Assembly: GCA_035536455.1 (NCBI GenBank)
Contig: DATLOC010000041.1
Coordinates: 248,001-312,000 of the forward strand
Direction: 5' to 3'
Origin: DASUNQ01 sp035536455
Lineage (GTDB): Bacteria > Acidobacteriota > Thermoanaerobaculia > Multivoradales > UBA5704
DNA: 64,000 nt
Position 1 is the first letter of the stretch. Every line of letters begins with the position of its first letter. Below the pieces are notes generated by a model, which did not search any database, had not been told where the DNA came from, and worked only from the letters and a program-made list of their open reading frames with translations. Positions 34,185 to 41,594 of this stretch are shown piece by piece. The position numbers were made by a program, and so were the translations under genes.

Positions 34185-36332
34185 ATGCGCCGCCCACCCG
34201 TCCGGCTCGCCCTCCTCGCCGCGCTCGCCGGCGCGCTCGCCGCCGGCCTTCCCGCCCAGGAGGGGCGCTTCGGCGAGACGGCGTCGGTCGTGGTCGTCGA
34301 GGTGCCGGTCAACGTCACCAAAGGCGGCCGGCCGGTGCGCGGTCTCACCGCCGAGGACTTCGAGGTCTTCGACGGCAAGACGAAGCAGCGCCTCAGCGGC
34401 TTCGAGGTGATCGACCTGACGGCCCCGGGCGCCGGCGGTGCGGGCGCCGCCGCGGCCGGACCGGACGCGCCGCCGCTCGCCGCCCGCCGCCACTTCCTCT
34501 TCCTCTTCGACCTCACCTTCGCCCAGCCCAAGTCGATCGTGCAGGCGCGCGAGGGGGCGCTGGCGCTGGCGCGCGGCGGCCTCCACCCCACCGACCTGGC
34601 GGGCGTCGCCACCTACAACGCGCGCCGCGGGGCCGAGCTGGTCTTGGGCTTCTCCCCCGATCGCGCGCAGCTCGCGGCGGCGATCGAGTCGCTGGGTCTG
34701 CCGCAGCTCCTCGACCGCGCACCGGACCCGCTGCGCCTGACGCTGGCCAGCTTCAAGGCGGAGCACGAGATGAAAGGCGGCGAGGAAGGCTCTCCGATCG
34801 GCGAGATGATCCTCGAGGTCTTCGAGGCCGATCAGCGGCTCACCGCCGAGACCCACGCGCGGGAGGCGCGCAACCAGGTGGTGGCGCTCACCCGCTCTTT
34901 CTCCGAGCTGGCGCAGATGCTGGCCTCGATCGACGGCCGCAAGCACGTCGTCTACCTCTCCGAGGGCTTCACCCGCGAGTCCGCCGTCGGCCAGAGCCCC
35001 GACCGCGAGACCGCCGACGCGATCGCGCACGGCGAGACCTGGAAGGCGGAGGCGGAGGGGATCTACGGCAGCACGCGCGTGCAGACCGACGTCGAGCGCA
35101 TGCTCGAGGCCTTCCGCCGCGCCGACTGCGTCGTCCAGGCAGTGGACATCGGCGGCGTCCACGTCGCCGGCTCCGACGTCACCGAGACGATTCACGGCGA
35201 GACGGCGGGGCAAGAGCGGGGCAGCGGGCGCGACGTGCTGCTGACCATGGCGCGCGACACCGGCGGCGAGCTGTACCAGAACAGCAACGACCTGGCGGCG
35301 ACGATGGCGGACATGCTGGCGCGGACGAGCGTCACCTACCTCCTCTCCTTCCAGCCCGAGGCGCTGCCGTACGACGGTTCGTTCCGTCCCCTGAGGGTGC
35401 GGCTCAAGGGGGGGCCGCGCGGCGCCCAGATCTCCCACCGCGCCGGCTACTACGCCCCCGACCCGGCGCGCGTCGCGCGGCCGCTCGAGCGGACCCTGCT
35501 GACGGCCGAGGAGATCCTGGGCGGCGAGGAGGGCGGCAGCCTGCCGATTGCGGCGCTCGCCGTGCCGCTGCCGGGGGGAGCGCTGCCGCTGCTGGTCGAG
35601 ATCGAGGGCCCGGCCCTCCTCTTCGGGCACCAGGGCCCGGCCCTGGAAGTCGAGATCTACGCCTACGCGCTGGACGGCGCCGGGGCGGTGCGCGGCTTCC
35701 TCACCCAGCGCGTAAACCTCGACCTCGAGAAGGTGCGCGAGGCGCTCGGCGCCGGCGGGCTCAAGTTCTACGGCGACCTGGCGCTCCCGCCCGGCTCCTA
35801 CACCGTGCGCCTGCTGGTGCGGAACGCCCAGAGCGGGGCCCGGGCCCTCCGCTCGCTGGCGGTCGAGGTGCCGGCGGCCGGCGCGGCCGCGGCGCCGCCG
35901 TTCGTCTCGCCGCCGCTCTTCGCCGACCCCGCGGGGCGGTGGATCCTGGCGCGCGAGCAGCGCGGCGCCGAGGAGACCGCGCCGCCCGACCCGTTCCTGA
36001 GCGGCGGCTCGCCCTTCCTGCCTTCCGTGCGGCCCATCCTCGCCGCCGGCGCCGAGGCGCCGGTGACGGTCTTCGTCTCCGACCTCGCCGCGGAGCAGGC
36101 CCAGGTGCGCGCCAAGGTGCTCGACGCCGCCGGCCGGGAGGTCGCCGGCGGCAAGCTCCGCATCGCCGCCTGGCGGCGGGGCGCGGCCGGCGCGGTCGGC
36201 CGCATGGAAGGGAGCTTCGCCACCGCCGGCCTGCCGCCGGGCGAGTACGTCCTGCGGGTCACCGTGACCGACCCCGGCAGCGGCGCGGCGCAGTCGAGCA
36301 CGGCCGCCTTCGTAGTCGCGGCGGCCGGCTGA
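34185..36332 (+). CDS. VWFA-related exported protein, array member 5
   Basis: 715 residues from the ATG four bases after the previous stop, with AAAGGATAGGG upstream. Signal peptide ends about residue 25 (LPAQ). Blocks: VVVVEVPVNVTKGGRPVRG, DGKTKQRLSGFEVIDL, HFLFLFDLTFA (Asp109, Thr111, Ala113), KHVVYLSEGFTRE, FRRADCVVQAVDIGGV, TMARDTGGELYQNSNDLA and YLLSFQPEALPYDG. The C-terminal segment is more divergent than in members 3 and 4 and ends GLPPGEYVLRVTVTDPGSG. It is followed after 11 bp by the RlmI-like methyltransferase gene. Confidence 0.9.
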   Translation: MRRPPVRLALLAALAGALAAGLPAQEGRFGETASVVVVEVPVNVTKGGRPVRGLTAEDFEVFDGKTKQRLSGFEVIDLTAPGAGGAGAAAAGPDAPPLAARRHFLFLFDLTFAQPKSIVQAREGALALARGGLHPTDLAGVATYNARRGAELVLGFSPDRAQLAAAIESLGLPQLLDRAPDPLRLTLASFKAEHEMKGGEEGSPIGEMILEVFEADQRLTAETHAREARNQVVALTRSFSELAQMLASIDGRKHVVYLSEGFTRESAVGQSPDRETADAIAHGETWKAEAEGIYGSTRVQTDVERMLEAFRRADCVVQAVDIGGVHVAGSDVTETIHGETAGQERGSGRDVLLTMARDTGGELYQNSNDLAATMADMLARTSVTYLLSFQPEALPYDGSFRPLRVRLKGGPRGAQISHRAGYYAPDPARVARPLERTLLTAEEILGGEEGGSLPIAALAVPLPGGALPLLVEIEGPALLFGHQGPALEVEIYAYALDGAGAVRGFLTQRVNLDLEKVREALGAGGLKFYGDLALPPGSYTVRLLVRNAQSGARALRSLAVEVPAAGAAAAPPFVSPPLFADPAGRWILAREQRGAEETAPPDPFLSGGSPFLPSVRPILAAGAEAPVTVFVSDLAAEQAQVRAKVLDAAGREVAGGKLRIAAWRRGAAGAVGRMEGSFATAGLPPGEYVLRVTVTDPGSGAAQSSTAAFVVAAAG

Positions 36333-36343
36333 TCCAGCCGTTC

Positions 36344-37540
36344 ATGGCGGGCGAGCTGCTCGTCCGGGTCAAGCCCGGGCGCGACAAGGCGCTGCGGCAG
36401 GGGCACCCCTGGCTCTACTCGGGCGCGATCAACCGCGTCGAGGGGGACGAGACGGCGCCGCTGGCGCGGGTGGTGGACGCCGCCGGCCGGCCGCTCGGCA
36501 GCGGCTTCTGGAGCCCGCGCTCGCAGATCCGGGTGCGTCTCCTGGCCGCCCCCGGCGAGACCGTGGACCGCCACCTCTTCGCCGCCCGCCTCGCCGAGGC
36601 GCTGGCGCTGCGCCGGGCGGTCCTGCCGTCCGACACCACCGGCTGGCGCGTCCTCAACGCCGAAGGGGACGGCGTCCCCGGCTGGACGGTGGACCGCTTC
36701 GGCGACACCTTCGTCTCCCAGATTACCGTCGCCGGCCTGGAGGCATTGCGCGGCGAGGCCTACGCCGCCCTCGCGACCGCGTTCCCCGGCGCCGACGTCC
36801 TGCAGTCCAACGCCGCCCCGGCCCGCCGCGGCGAAGGGCTGCCGGCCGAGGACGAGGTGATCGCCGGCGACCCGCCGGCGGACGCCCTGTTCACCGAGTC
36901 CGGCCTCACCTTCACCGCCGACCTCGCGGCCGGGCAGAAGACCGGCTTCTACTGCGACCAGCGCGAGAACCGCCGCCTGGCCGAGCGGCTGGCCGGCGGC
37001 CGCGGCGTCCTCGACCTCTTCGCCCACAGCGGCGCCTTCGGCCTCTACGCCCTGCGCGGCGGCGCCGAGCGGGTGGTGCACGTCGAGTCCTCGACCAAGC
37101 TCATCGAGCGCGGCCGCCGGCACTACGCATTCAACGGCCTGGAGACGGCGGAGGCCGAGGGGCGCGTCGAGTGGGTGCGCGCCAACGTCTTCGAGGAGCT
37201 GCGGCGGCGGAGCGACCGCTTCGGCATGGTCGTCTGCGACCCGCCGCCTCTGGTGCGCCGGCGCGCCGATCTCGCCGCCGGCGCCCGCGCTTACAAGGAC
37301 TTGAACCGCCTGGCGCTGGGGCTCCTGGCGCCCGGCGGGGTGCTCATGACCTTCACCTGCAGCGGCGCGGTGGACGCCAAGCTCTTCCGCCAGATCCTCT
37401 TCGCCGCCGCCGTCGAGGCCCGCGTCCGCCTCGCTCTGCTCGCTCCGCTCGCCGCCGCCCCCGATCACCCGGTGGCGGTCACCCACCCCGAAGGCGAGTA
37501 CCTGCACGGCTGGCTGGGGATGGTGCAGGGAGCGCCTTAG
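36344..37540 (+). CDS. rlmI: 23S rRNA (cytosine-C5) methyltransferase, RlmI-like
   Basis: 398 residues. An N-terminal PUA-like domain (LLVRVKPGRDKALRQGHPWL, then SGAINRVEG) is followed by the RlmI family middle region (VDRFGDTFVSQ) and a Rossmann methyltransferase domain: AGQKTGFYCDQRENR, motif I VLDLFAHSGAFGLYAL, and the catalytic-site motif VVCDPPPL. The LMTFTCSGAVDAKLF block near the end carries the second family Cys region. E. coli RlmI modifies C1962 of 23S rRNA; whether this member targets the same base is inferred. An earlier in-frame start would overlap the VWFA gene heavily and lacks PUA homology. Confidence 0.85.
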   Translation: MAGELLVRVKPGRDKALRQGHPWLYSGAINRVEGDETAPLARVVDAAGRPLGSGFWSPRSQIRVRLLAAPGETVDRHLFAARLAEALALRRAVLPSDTTGWRVLNAEGDGVPGWTVDRFGDTFVSQITVAGLEALRGEAYAALATAFPGADVLQSNAAPARRGEGLPAEDEVIAGDPPADALFTESGLTFTADLAAGQKTGFYCDQRENRRLAERLAGGRGVLDLFAHSGAFGLYALRGGAERVVHVESSTKLIERGRRHYAFNGLETAEAEGRVEWVRANVFEELRRRSDRFGMVVCDPPPLVRRRADLAAGARAYKDLNRLALGLLAPGGVLMTFTCSGAVDAKLFRQILFAAAVEARVRLALLAPLAAAPDHPVAVTHPEGEYLHGWLGMVQGAP

Positions 37541-37558
37541 CTCGTCAGAACGCAGTGC

Positions 37559-37957
37559 TCAGGTGCAGTTCGCCATCCCGCAGGCGGCGCAGAAACCGCC
37601 CCCGTTGATGCACTCGCAAAAGCCGTCCGGGTCCGTGCAGCCCTGCGGTGCGACGCAACTCGACGGGCAGTTGGTCGTCACGCCGTCGCAGGTGACCGAG
37701 CTCGCCCCGATCGAGCAAGAGATGTGGCCGATACACGAGACCGATGAGCAGCCGGTAGCTCGGCCGCAGTTCTTGTGCGCACTGCAGTGATTCAACGGCG
37801 TCGGAACCGGCTCGCTGCGGGCGGGCCCCACCTCCGCCGCCGCAGTGGCGCAGGCGAAGAAGGGGGCCAGGGGCACCGCCGAAGCGGCAGGCTCGGCCGT
37901 GGCGAGATTGGGGATGAGGAGCAGGGCAGACGCGAGAAGCACGACCTGGGACCGCAT
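37559..37957 (-). CDS. Secreted Cys-rich small protein
   Basis: 132 residues. ATG with AAAGGAGA about 9 nt upstream (complement of 37966-37974). A signal peptide (residues 1-22, ending LATAE) precedes a mature part with 15 Cys, mostly in the last 80 residues (HCSAHKNCGRATGCSSVSC, then CECINGGGFCAACGMANC). The spacing suggests several disulfides. I do not recognise a named family; toxin-, adhesin- or bacteriocin-like roles cannot be told apart from sequence. It has its own promoter and converges on rlmI with an 18-bp gap. Confidence 0.72.
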   Translation of the reverse strand: MRSQVVLLASALLLIPNLATAEPAASAVPLAPFFACATAAAEVGPARSEPVPTPLNHCSAHKNCGRATGCSSVSCIGHISCSIGASSVTCDGVTTNCPSSCVAPQGCTDPDGFCECINGGGFCAACGMANCT

Positions 37958-38004
37958 GGCTCGAATCTCCTTTCGCGTGTGCCGTCGCTATGGCGGCAGC
38001 CTCC

Positions 38005-38033
38005 CTAATATCCTATTCTTAGTGTAGAGTCAA
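38005..38033 (-). promoter_or_regulatory. Promoter of the Cys-rich protein gene
   Basis: On the minus strand TTGACT (complement of 38028-38033), a 17-bp spacer and TATTAG (complement of 38005-38010). The -35 matches consensus at 5 of 6 and the -10 at 4 of 6. It lies in a locally AT-rich patch about 48 bp upstream of the ATG. Confidence 0.5.
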
Positions 38034-38125
38034 CTATGCATGAGTAGGGGGCGGCGCGTTGACAGCCTAGGAGCCTTTTGCTAATTTCCACGGTCCCGGC
38101 GGCGCCGCCGCCTCACGACAGACAA

Positions 38126-38202
38126 AGGCCCGTAGCTCAGTTGGTTAGAGCGCTACGTTGACATCGTAGAGGTCAGCGGTTCAAGTCCGCTCGGGCCTAC
38201 CA
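38126..38202 (+). tRNA. tRNA-Val (anticodon GAC)
   Basis: 77 nt including an encoded CCA. The acceptor stem AGGCCCG/CGGGCCT is perfectly paired, D-arm GCTCAGTTGGTTAGAGC, anticodon stem CTACG/CGTAG with loop TTGACAT (anticodon GAC), and T-loop GGTTCAAGTCC. All expected invariant bases are present. Confidence 0.95.
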
Positions 38203-38255
38203 TTTCGAGATCAGGACGAGGCGATTCGAGGTCCACAACGCTCATCCGCATGCAC

Positions 38256-38332
38256 AGGCGCTTAGCTCAGCTGGTTAGAGCGCTACCTTCACACGGTAGA
38301 GGTCAGCGGTTCGAGTCCGCTAGCGCCTACCA
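38256..38332 (+). tRNA. tRNA-Val (anticodon CAC)
   Basis: 77 nt with encoded CCA. Acceptor stem AGGCGCT/AGCGCCT is perfect, anticodon stem CTACC/GGTAG with loop TTCACAC (anticodon CAC), T-loop GGTTCGAGTCC. It is very similar to the tRNA-Val(GAC) 53 bp upstream, suggesting origin by tandem duplication and anticodon change. Confidence 0.95.
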
Positions 38333-38409
38333 GACCCACCGCCCGTGAGCCGCGGCGCGGCGGGCCTCCCGCCCGTATCTCTTTTGCTCCGAACCTTGCT
38401 CCCCCTTTG

Positions 38410-40326
38410 ATGGACCCAGAAGAGGTGATCCACCTCACGCTGCCCGACGGCTCGCAGCGGGCCGTGCGCCGCGGGGCGACGCCGCTGGAGGTCGCCGCCG
38501 GCATCGGCCGCCGCCTCGCCGCCGACGCCGTCGGCGCCGAGCTCGACGGCGAGAAGGTGGACCTGCGCGCGCCGCTCGACCGCGGCGGCGCCTTCCGCGT
38601 CTTCACCGCCAAGAGCCCGGAGGCCGGCGAGTTCATCCGCCACAGCGCCGAGCACGTGCTGGCCGACGCCGTCAAGCGCCTCTGGCCGGAGACCGAGATC
38701 GACGTCGGGCGGAAGGACCACGCCGAGAAGTTCCAGTACGACTTCCGCTTCCCGCGCCCGTTCACGGCCGAGGACCTCGAGCGGATCGAGGCGAAGATGC
38801 GCGAGATCGTCGCCGAGGGCGCGGAGCTCCAGCGCATCGAGGTCTCGCGCGCCGACGCCGAGCGCATCTTCCGCGAGATGGGCGAGGGGCTCAAGGTCGA
38901 GCGCTTGAAGGACATCCCAGACGGCGAGCCGATCACCCTCTACCGCCACGGCGCCTTCACCGACCTCTGCCGCGGCCCGCACGCGCAGCGGACGTCGCAG
39001 ATCGGCGCCGTCAAGCTCCTGGAGTCCTCGGCCGTCTACTGGAAGGGCGACGAGGCCAACGAGCGCCTGCAGCGCATCTACGGCACCGCCTTCGCGAGCC
39101 CGGCCGAGCTGGAGCAGTGGCTGGAGCAGGCCGAGCAGGCGCGGGCGCGCGACCACCGGCGCCTGGGCCCCGAGCTCGACCTCTTCAGCTTCCACCCGGC
39201 GGCGCCGGCGAGTCCCTTCTTCCACCCCAAGGGGACGATCGTCTACAACGCCCTGGTCGGGCTGATCCGCGAGCTGCAGGTGAAGAGCGGCTTCGCCGAG
39301 GTGGTGACGCCGCAGATCCTCGACATCGACCTCTGGCACACCTCGGGCCACTGGGACCACTACCGCGACGCGATGTTCTTCTCGACCGTCGACGAGCGAG
39401 AGTTCGCGGTCAAGCCGATGAACTGCCCGGGGCACTGCCTGGTCTACAAGACGGCGCTGCGCTCCTACCGCGACCTGCCGATCCGCTACGCCGACTTCGG
39501 CCGCCTCCACCGCTACGAGAAGAGCGGCGTCACCTCGGGCCTGACGCGGGTGCGCTCGTTCGCCCAGGACGACTCGCACAGCTTCGTCCTGCCCGAGCAG
39601 ATCGCCGGCGAGGTGCAGCTGCTGAACCGCATGATCCTGGAGCTCTACGCGCTCTTCGCCTTCGACGACGTGCGCATCGAGCTCTCGACTCGGCCCGAGA
39701 ACCGGCTCGGCGACGACGCCACCTGGGACCGCGCCGAGCAGGCGCTGGCCGACGCGCTCGAGGCCTCCGGCATGGCCTACGAGGTCAACCACGGCGAGGG
39801 CAACTTCTACGGCCCGAAGATCGACTTCCACGTCCGCGACGTCCTCGGCCGCTCCTGGCAGCTCGGCACGGTGCAGCTCGACTACCAGATGCCGGAGCGC
39901 TTCGGCCTCTCCTACGTCGGGGCCGACGGCGCCGAGCACCGGCCGGTGATGATCCACAGCGCCAAGTACGGCTCGATCGAGCGCTTCCTGGGGATCCTGA
40001 TCGAGCACACCGGCGGCGCCTTCCCCTCATGGTTGGCTCCGGTTCAGGCAATCGTCTTGCCTGTCTCGGACAAGTTCGCTTCCTACGCCAACGAAGTTTT
40101 CTTGCATCTCAAGGATTGGGGTGTTCGCGCCGAGCTGCATACAGGTAGTGAGAAGCTTGGCTACAAAATCCGTCAGGCCCAGATGCAGAAAGTTCCTTAC
40201 ATGCTCGTAGTTGGAGCGCGTGAGCAGGAGAGCCAGACCGTCTCAGTACGTCTTCGCTCAGGCGAGGACTTGGGTGAAATGGAACTAAGGAACTTCTTCG
40301 AACGACTACAAAAGGAGGTGTGCTGA
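38410..40326 (+). CDS. thrS: Threonyl-tRNA synthetase
   Basis: About 638 residues, normal length; two adjacent ATG codons (38407 and 38410) are possible starts. Domains in order: TGS (1-65), editing domain with HSAEHVLADAV and DLCRGPH, class II catalytic core with MNCPGHC, TRVRSFAQDDSHSF and motif 3 GSIERFLGILIEH, then the anticodon-binding domain from about residue 540 (WLAPVQAIVLPVSDKFASYA). It charges tRNA-Thr. From about base 40028, exactly at the start of the last domain, third codon positions switch from almost all G/C to mixed. The TGA stop overlaps the ATC start of infC. First gene of the thrS-infC-rpmI-rplT-pheST cluster. Confidence 0.97.
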   Translation: MDPEEVIHLTLPDGSQRAVRRGATPLEVAAGIGRRLAADAVGAELDGEKVDLRAPLDRGGAFRVFTAKSPEAGEFIRHSAEHVLADAVKRLWPETEIDVGRKDHAEKFQYDFRFPRPFTAEDLERIEAKMREIVAEGAELQRIEVSRADAERIFREMGEGLKVERLKDIPDGEPITLYRHGAFTDLCRGPHAQRTSQIGAVKLLESSAVYWKGDEANERLQRIYGTAFASPAELEQWLEQAEQARARDHRRLGPELDLFSFHPAAPASPFFHPKGTIVYNALVGLIRELQVKSGFAEVVTPQILDIDLWHTSGHWDHYRDAMFFSTVDEREFAVKPMNCPGHCLVYKTALRSYRDLPIRYADFGRLHRYEKSGVTSGLTRVRSFAQDDSHSFVLPEQIAGEVQLLNRMILELYALFAFDDVRIELSTRPENRLGDDATWDRAEQALADALEASGMAYEVNHGEGNFYGPKIDFHVRDVLGRSWQLGTVQLDYQMPERFGLSYVGADGAEHRPVMIHSAKYGSIERFLGILIEHTGGAFPSWLAPVQAIVLPVSDKFASYANEVFLHLKDWGVRAELHTGSEKLGYKIRQAQMQKVPYMLVVGAREQESQTVSVRLRSGEDLGEMELRNFFERLQKEVC

Positions 40327-40862
40327 TCATCGACAAAGCGACCAGAGTCAACGACCGCATCCGGGTCAAGGAGGTGCGGCTGATCGAGGCCGACGGCTCG
40401 CAGGCCGGCATCGTGCCGATCGAGGACGCCCTGCGCCGCGCCCAGGAGCAGGTGCTCGACCTGGTGGAGGTGGCGCCGACCGCCAAGCCGCCGGTCTGCC
40501 GCATCATGGACTTCGGCAAGTTCCTCTACCAGCAAAAGAAGAAGGCCCACGACTCGCGCAAGAAGCAGAAGACGATCCAGGTCAAGGAGGTCAAGTTCCG
40601 GCCCAACATCGACGATCACGACTACGGCTTCAAGCTCAAGAACGTGATCCGCTTCCTCGGCGAAGGGGACAAGGTCAAGGCGACCGTCCAGTTCCGGGGG
40701 CGCGAGATGGCGCGGACCGACCTCGGTCACAAGCTGCTGGCGCGGGTGGCGCAGGACGTCGGGGACAAGGGAGTGGTAGAATCCAGCCCCGAGATGGCCG
40801 GCAACCGGATGCACGTCATCCTGGGGCCGCCCCGGCACGGCGTCAAGAAAGCCACCCCCTAA
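40326..40862 (+). CDS. infC: Translation initiation factor IF-3, probable ATC start
   Basis: 178 residues. The N-domain motif RVNDRIRVKEVRLI is followed by the helical linker and the C-domain ending VESSPEMAGNRMHVILGP. IF-3 binds the 30S subunit and checks the start codon and initiator tRNA. The AAAAGGAGG site (to 40318) lies only 1 nt before the GTG at 40320 but 7 nt before ATC at 40326, which overlaps the thrS stop as TGATC. ATC is therefore the likely start. Unusual starts are known for infC (AUU in E. coli, AUC in Myxococcus xanthus dsg) and allow autoregulation. CTG 40323 and ATC 40329 are less well placed. Confidence 0.9.
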   Translation: MIDKATRVNDRIRVKEVRLIEADGSQAGIVPIEDALRRAQEQVLDLVEVAPTAKPPVCRIMDFGKFLYQQKKKAHDSRKKQKTIQVKEVKFRPNIDDHDYGFKLKNVIRFLGEGDKVKATVQFRGREMARTDLGHKLLARVAQDVGDKGVVESSPEMAGNRMHVILGPPRHGVKKATP

Positions 40863-40900
40863 GCACGCGATACGCTTTATTGGAACGAAGGAGCGGGCCC

Positions 40901-41095
40901 ATGCCCAAACAGAAGACCCATAAAGGGGCCGCCAAGCGCTTCAAGGTCACGGCGGGCGGGAAGGTGATGCGGCATCATTCGATGGCCGGCCACTTCCTGA
41001 CCAAGAAGACCACGAAGCGGAAGCGGAACCTGCGCAAGGCGACGACCGTGTCGCCCGCCTTCGCCCCGACGATCAAGGAGATGCTGCACTCGTAG
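40901..41095 (+). CDS. rpmI: 50S ribosomal protein L35
   Basis: 64 residues, the usual length: MPKQKTHKGAAKRFKVTAGG, then HHSMAGHFLTKKTTKRKRNL. The ATG has AAGGAG 7 nt upstream (40888-40893). A few in-frame codons upstream are not homologous. It lies between infC and rplT as in most bacteria. Confidence 0.97.
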   Translation: MPKQKTHKGAAKRFKVTAGGKVMRHHSMAGHFLTKKTTKRKRNLRKATTVSPAFAPTIKEMLHS

Positions 41096-41200
41096 CGGCA
41101 TCCCACCACAACCGGGCCGCCGCTGGGACGAACCTGTCCACCGGGGCCGAGCGCGCCGCCCGTCAGGGCAGCGCCCAACCAACGAACGAGGTTCGCCGAC

Positions 41201-41593
41201 ATGGCACGTGTCAAGCGCGGCAACGTCCGCAAAGAGCGCCGCAAGAAGATCCTCAAGGCCGCCAAGGGCTATTGGGGCACCAAGTCCAAGGCCCACCGCA
41301 TGGCCAAGCAGGCGGTGGACAAGGCCCTCGGCTACGCCTACCGCGACCGGCGGCAGAAGAAGCGCCAGCTCCGCAGCCTGTGGATCGTGCGCATCAACGC
41401 CGCCGCCCGCCTCCACGGGCTCTCCTACAGCCGGCTGATGGCCGGGCTCAAGGCCGCCGGCAACGAGCTGGACCGCAAGGTCCTCGCCGACATCGCGGTG
41501 CGCGACCCGCAGGCCTTCGGCCTCATCGCCGAGGCCGCCAAGCAGGCGCTGCCGGCGGCGCCGGAGTCCCAGCCCCGCCCCGCGGAGGCTTGA
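41201..41593 (+). CDS. rplT: 50S ribosomal protein L20
   Basis: 130 residues, about ten longer than most L20 because of a Pro/Ala-rich C-terminal tail (ALPAAPESQPRPAEA). The conserved body has MARVKRGNVRKERRKKILK, AKGYWGTKSKAHRMAKQAV and LWIVRINAAARLHGLSYS. It binds 23S rRNA early in 50S assembly and in several bacteria represses its own operon. The 105-bp gap before it is longer than others in the cluster and could hold a leader structure, but none was resolved by eye. The pheS start follows directly after its TGA. Confidence 0.96.
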   Translation: MARVKRGNVRKERRKKILKAAKGYWGTKSKAHRMAKQAVDKALGYAYRDRRQKKRQLRSLWIVRINAAARLHGLSYSRLMAGLKAAGNELDRKVLADIAVRDPQAFGLIAEAAKQALPAAPESQPRPAEA

Positions 41594-41594
41594 G

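Noticed and set aside
29461..34612. Very long minus-strand open frames across the VWFA array (29461-32421 and 32279-34612)
   Set aside because: Antisense shadows of conserved plus-strand genes; their similarity to one another comes only from the paralogy of the plus strand.
38289..38936. Minus-strand frame ending in a GASGLEPLTSTV-like tail
   Set aside because: That tail is the well-known artefact of translating the complement of tRNA genes; the frame is antisense to tRNA-Val and thrS.
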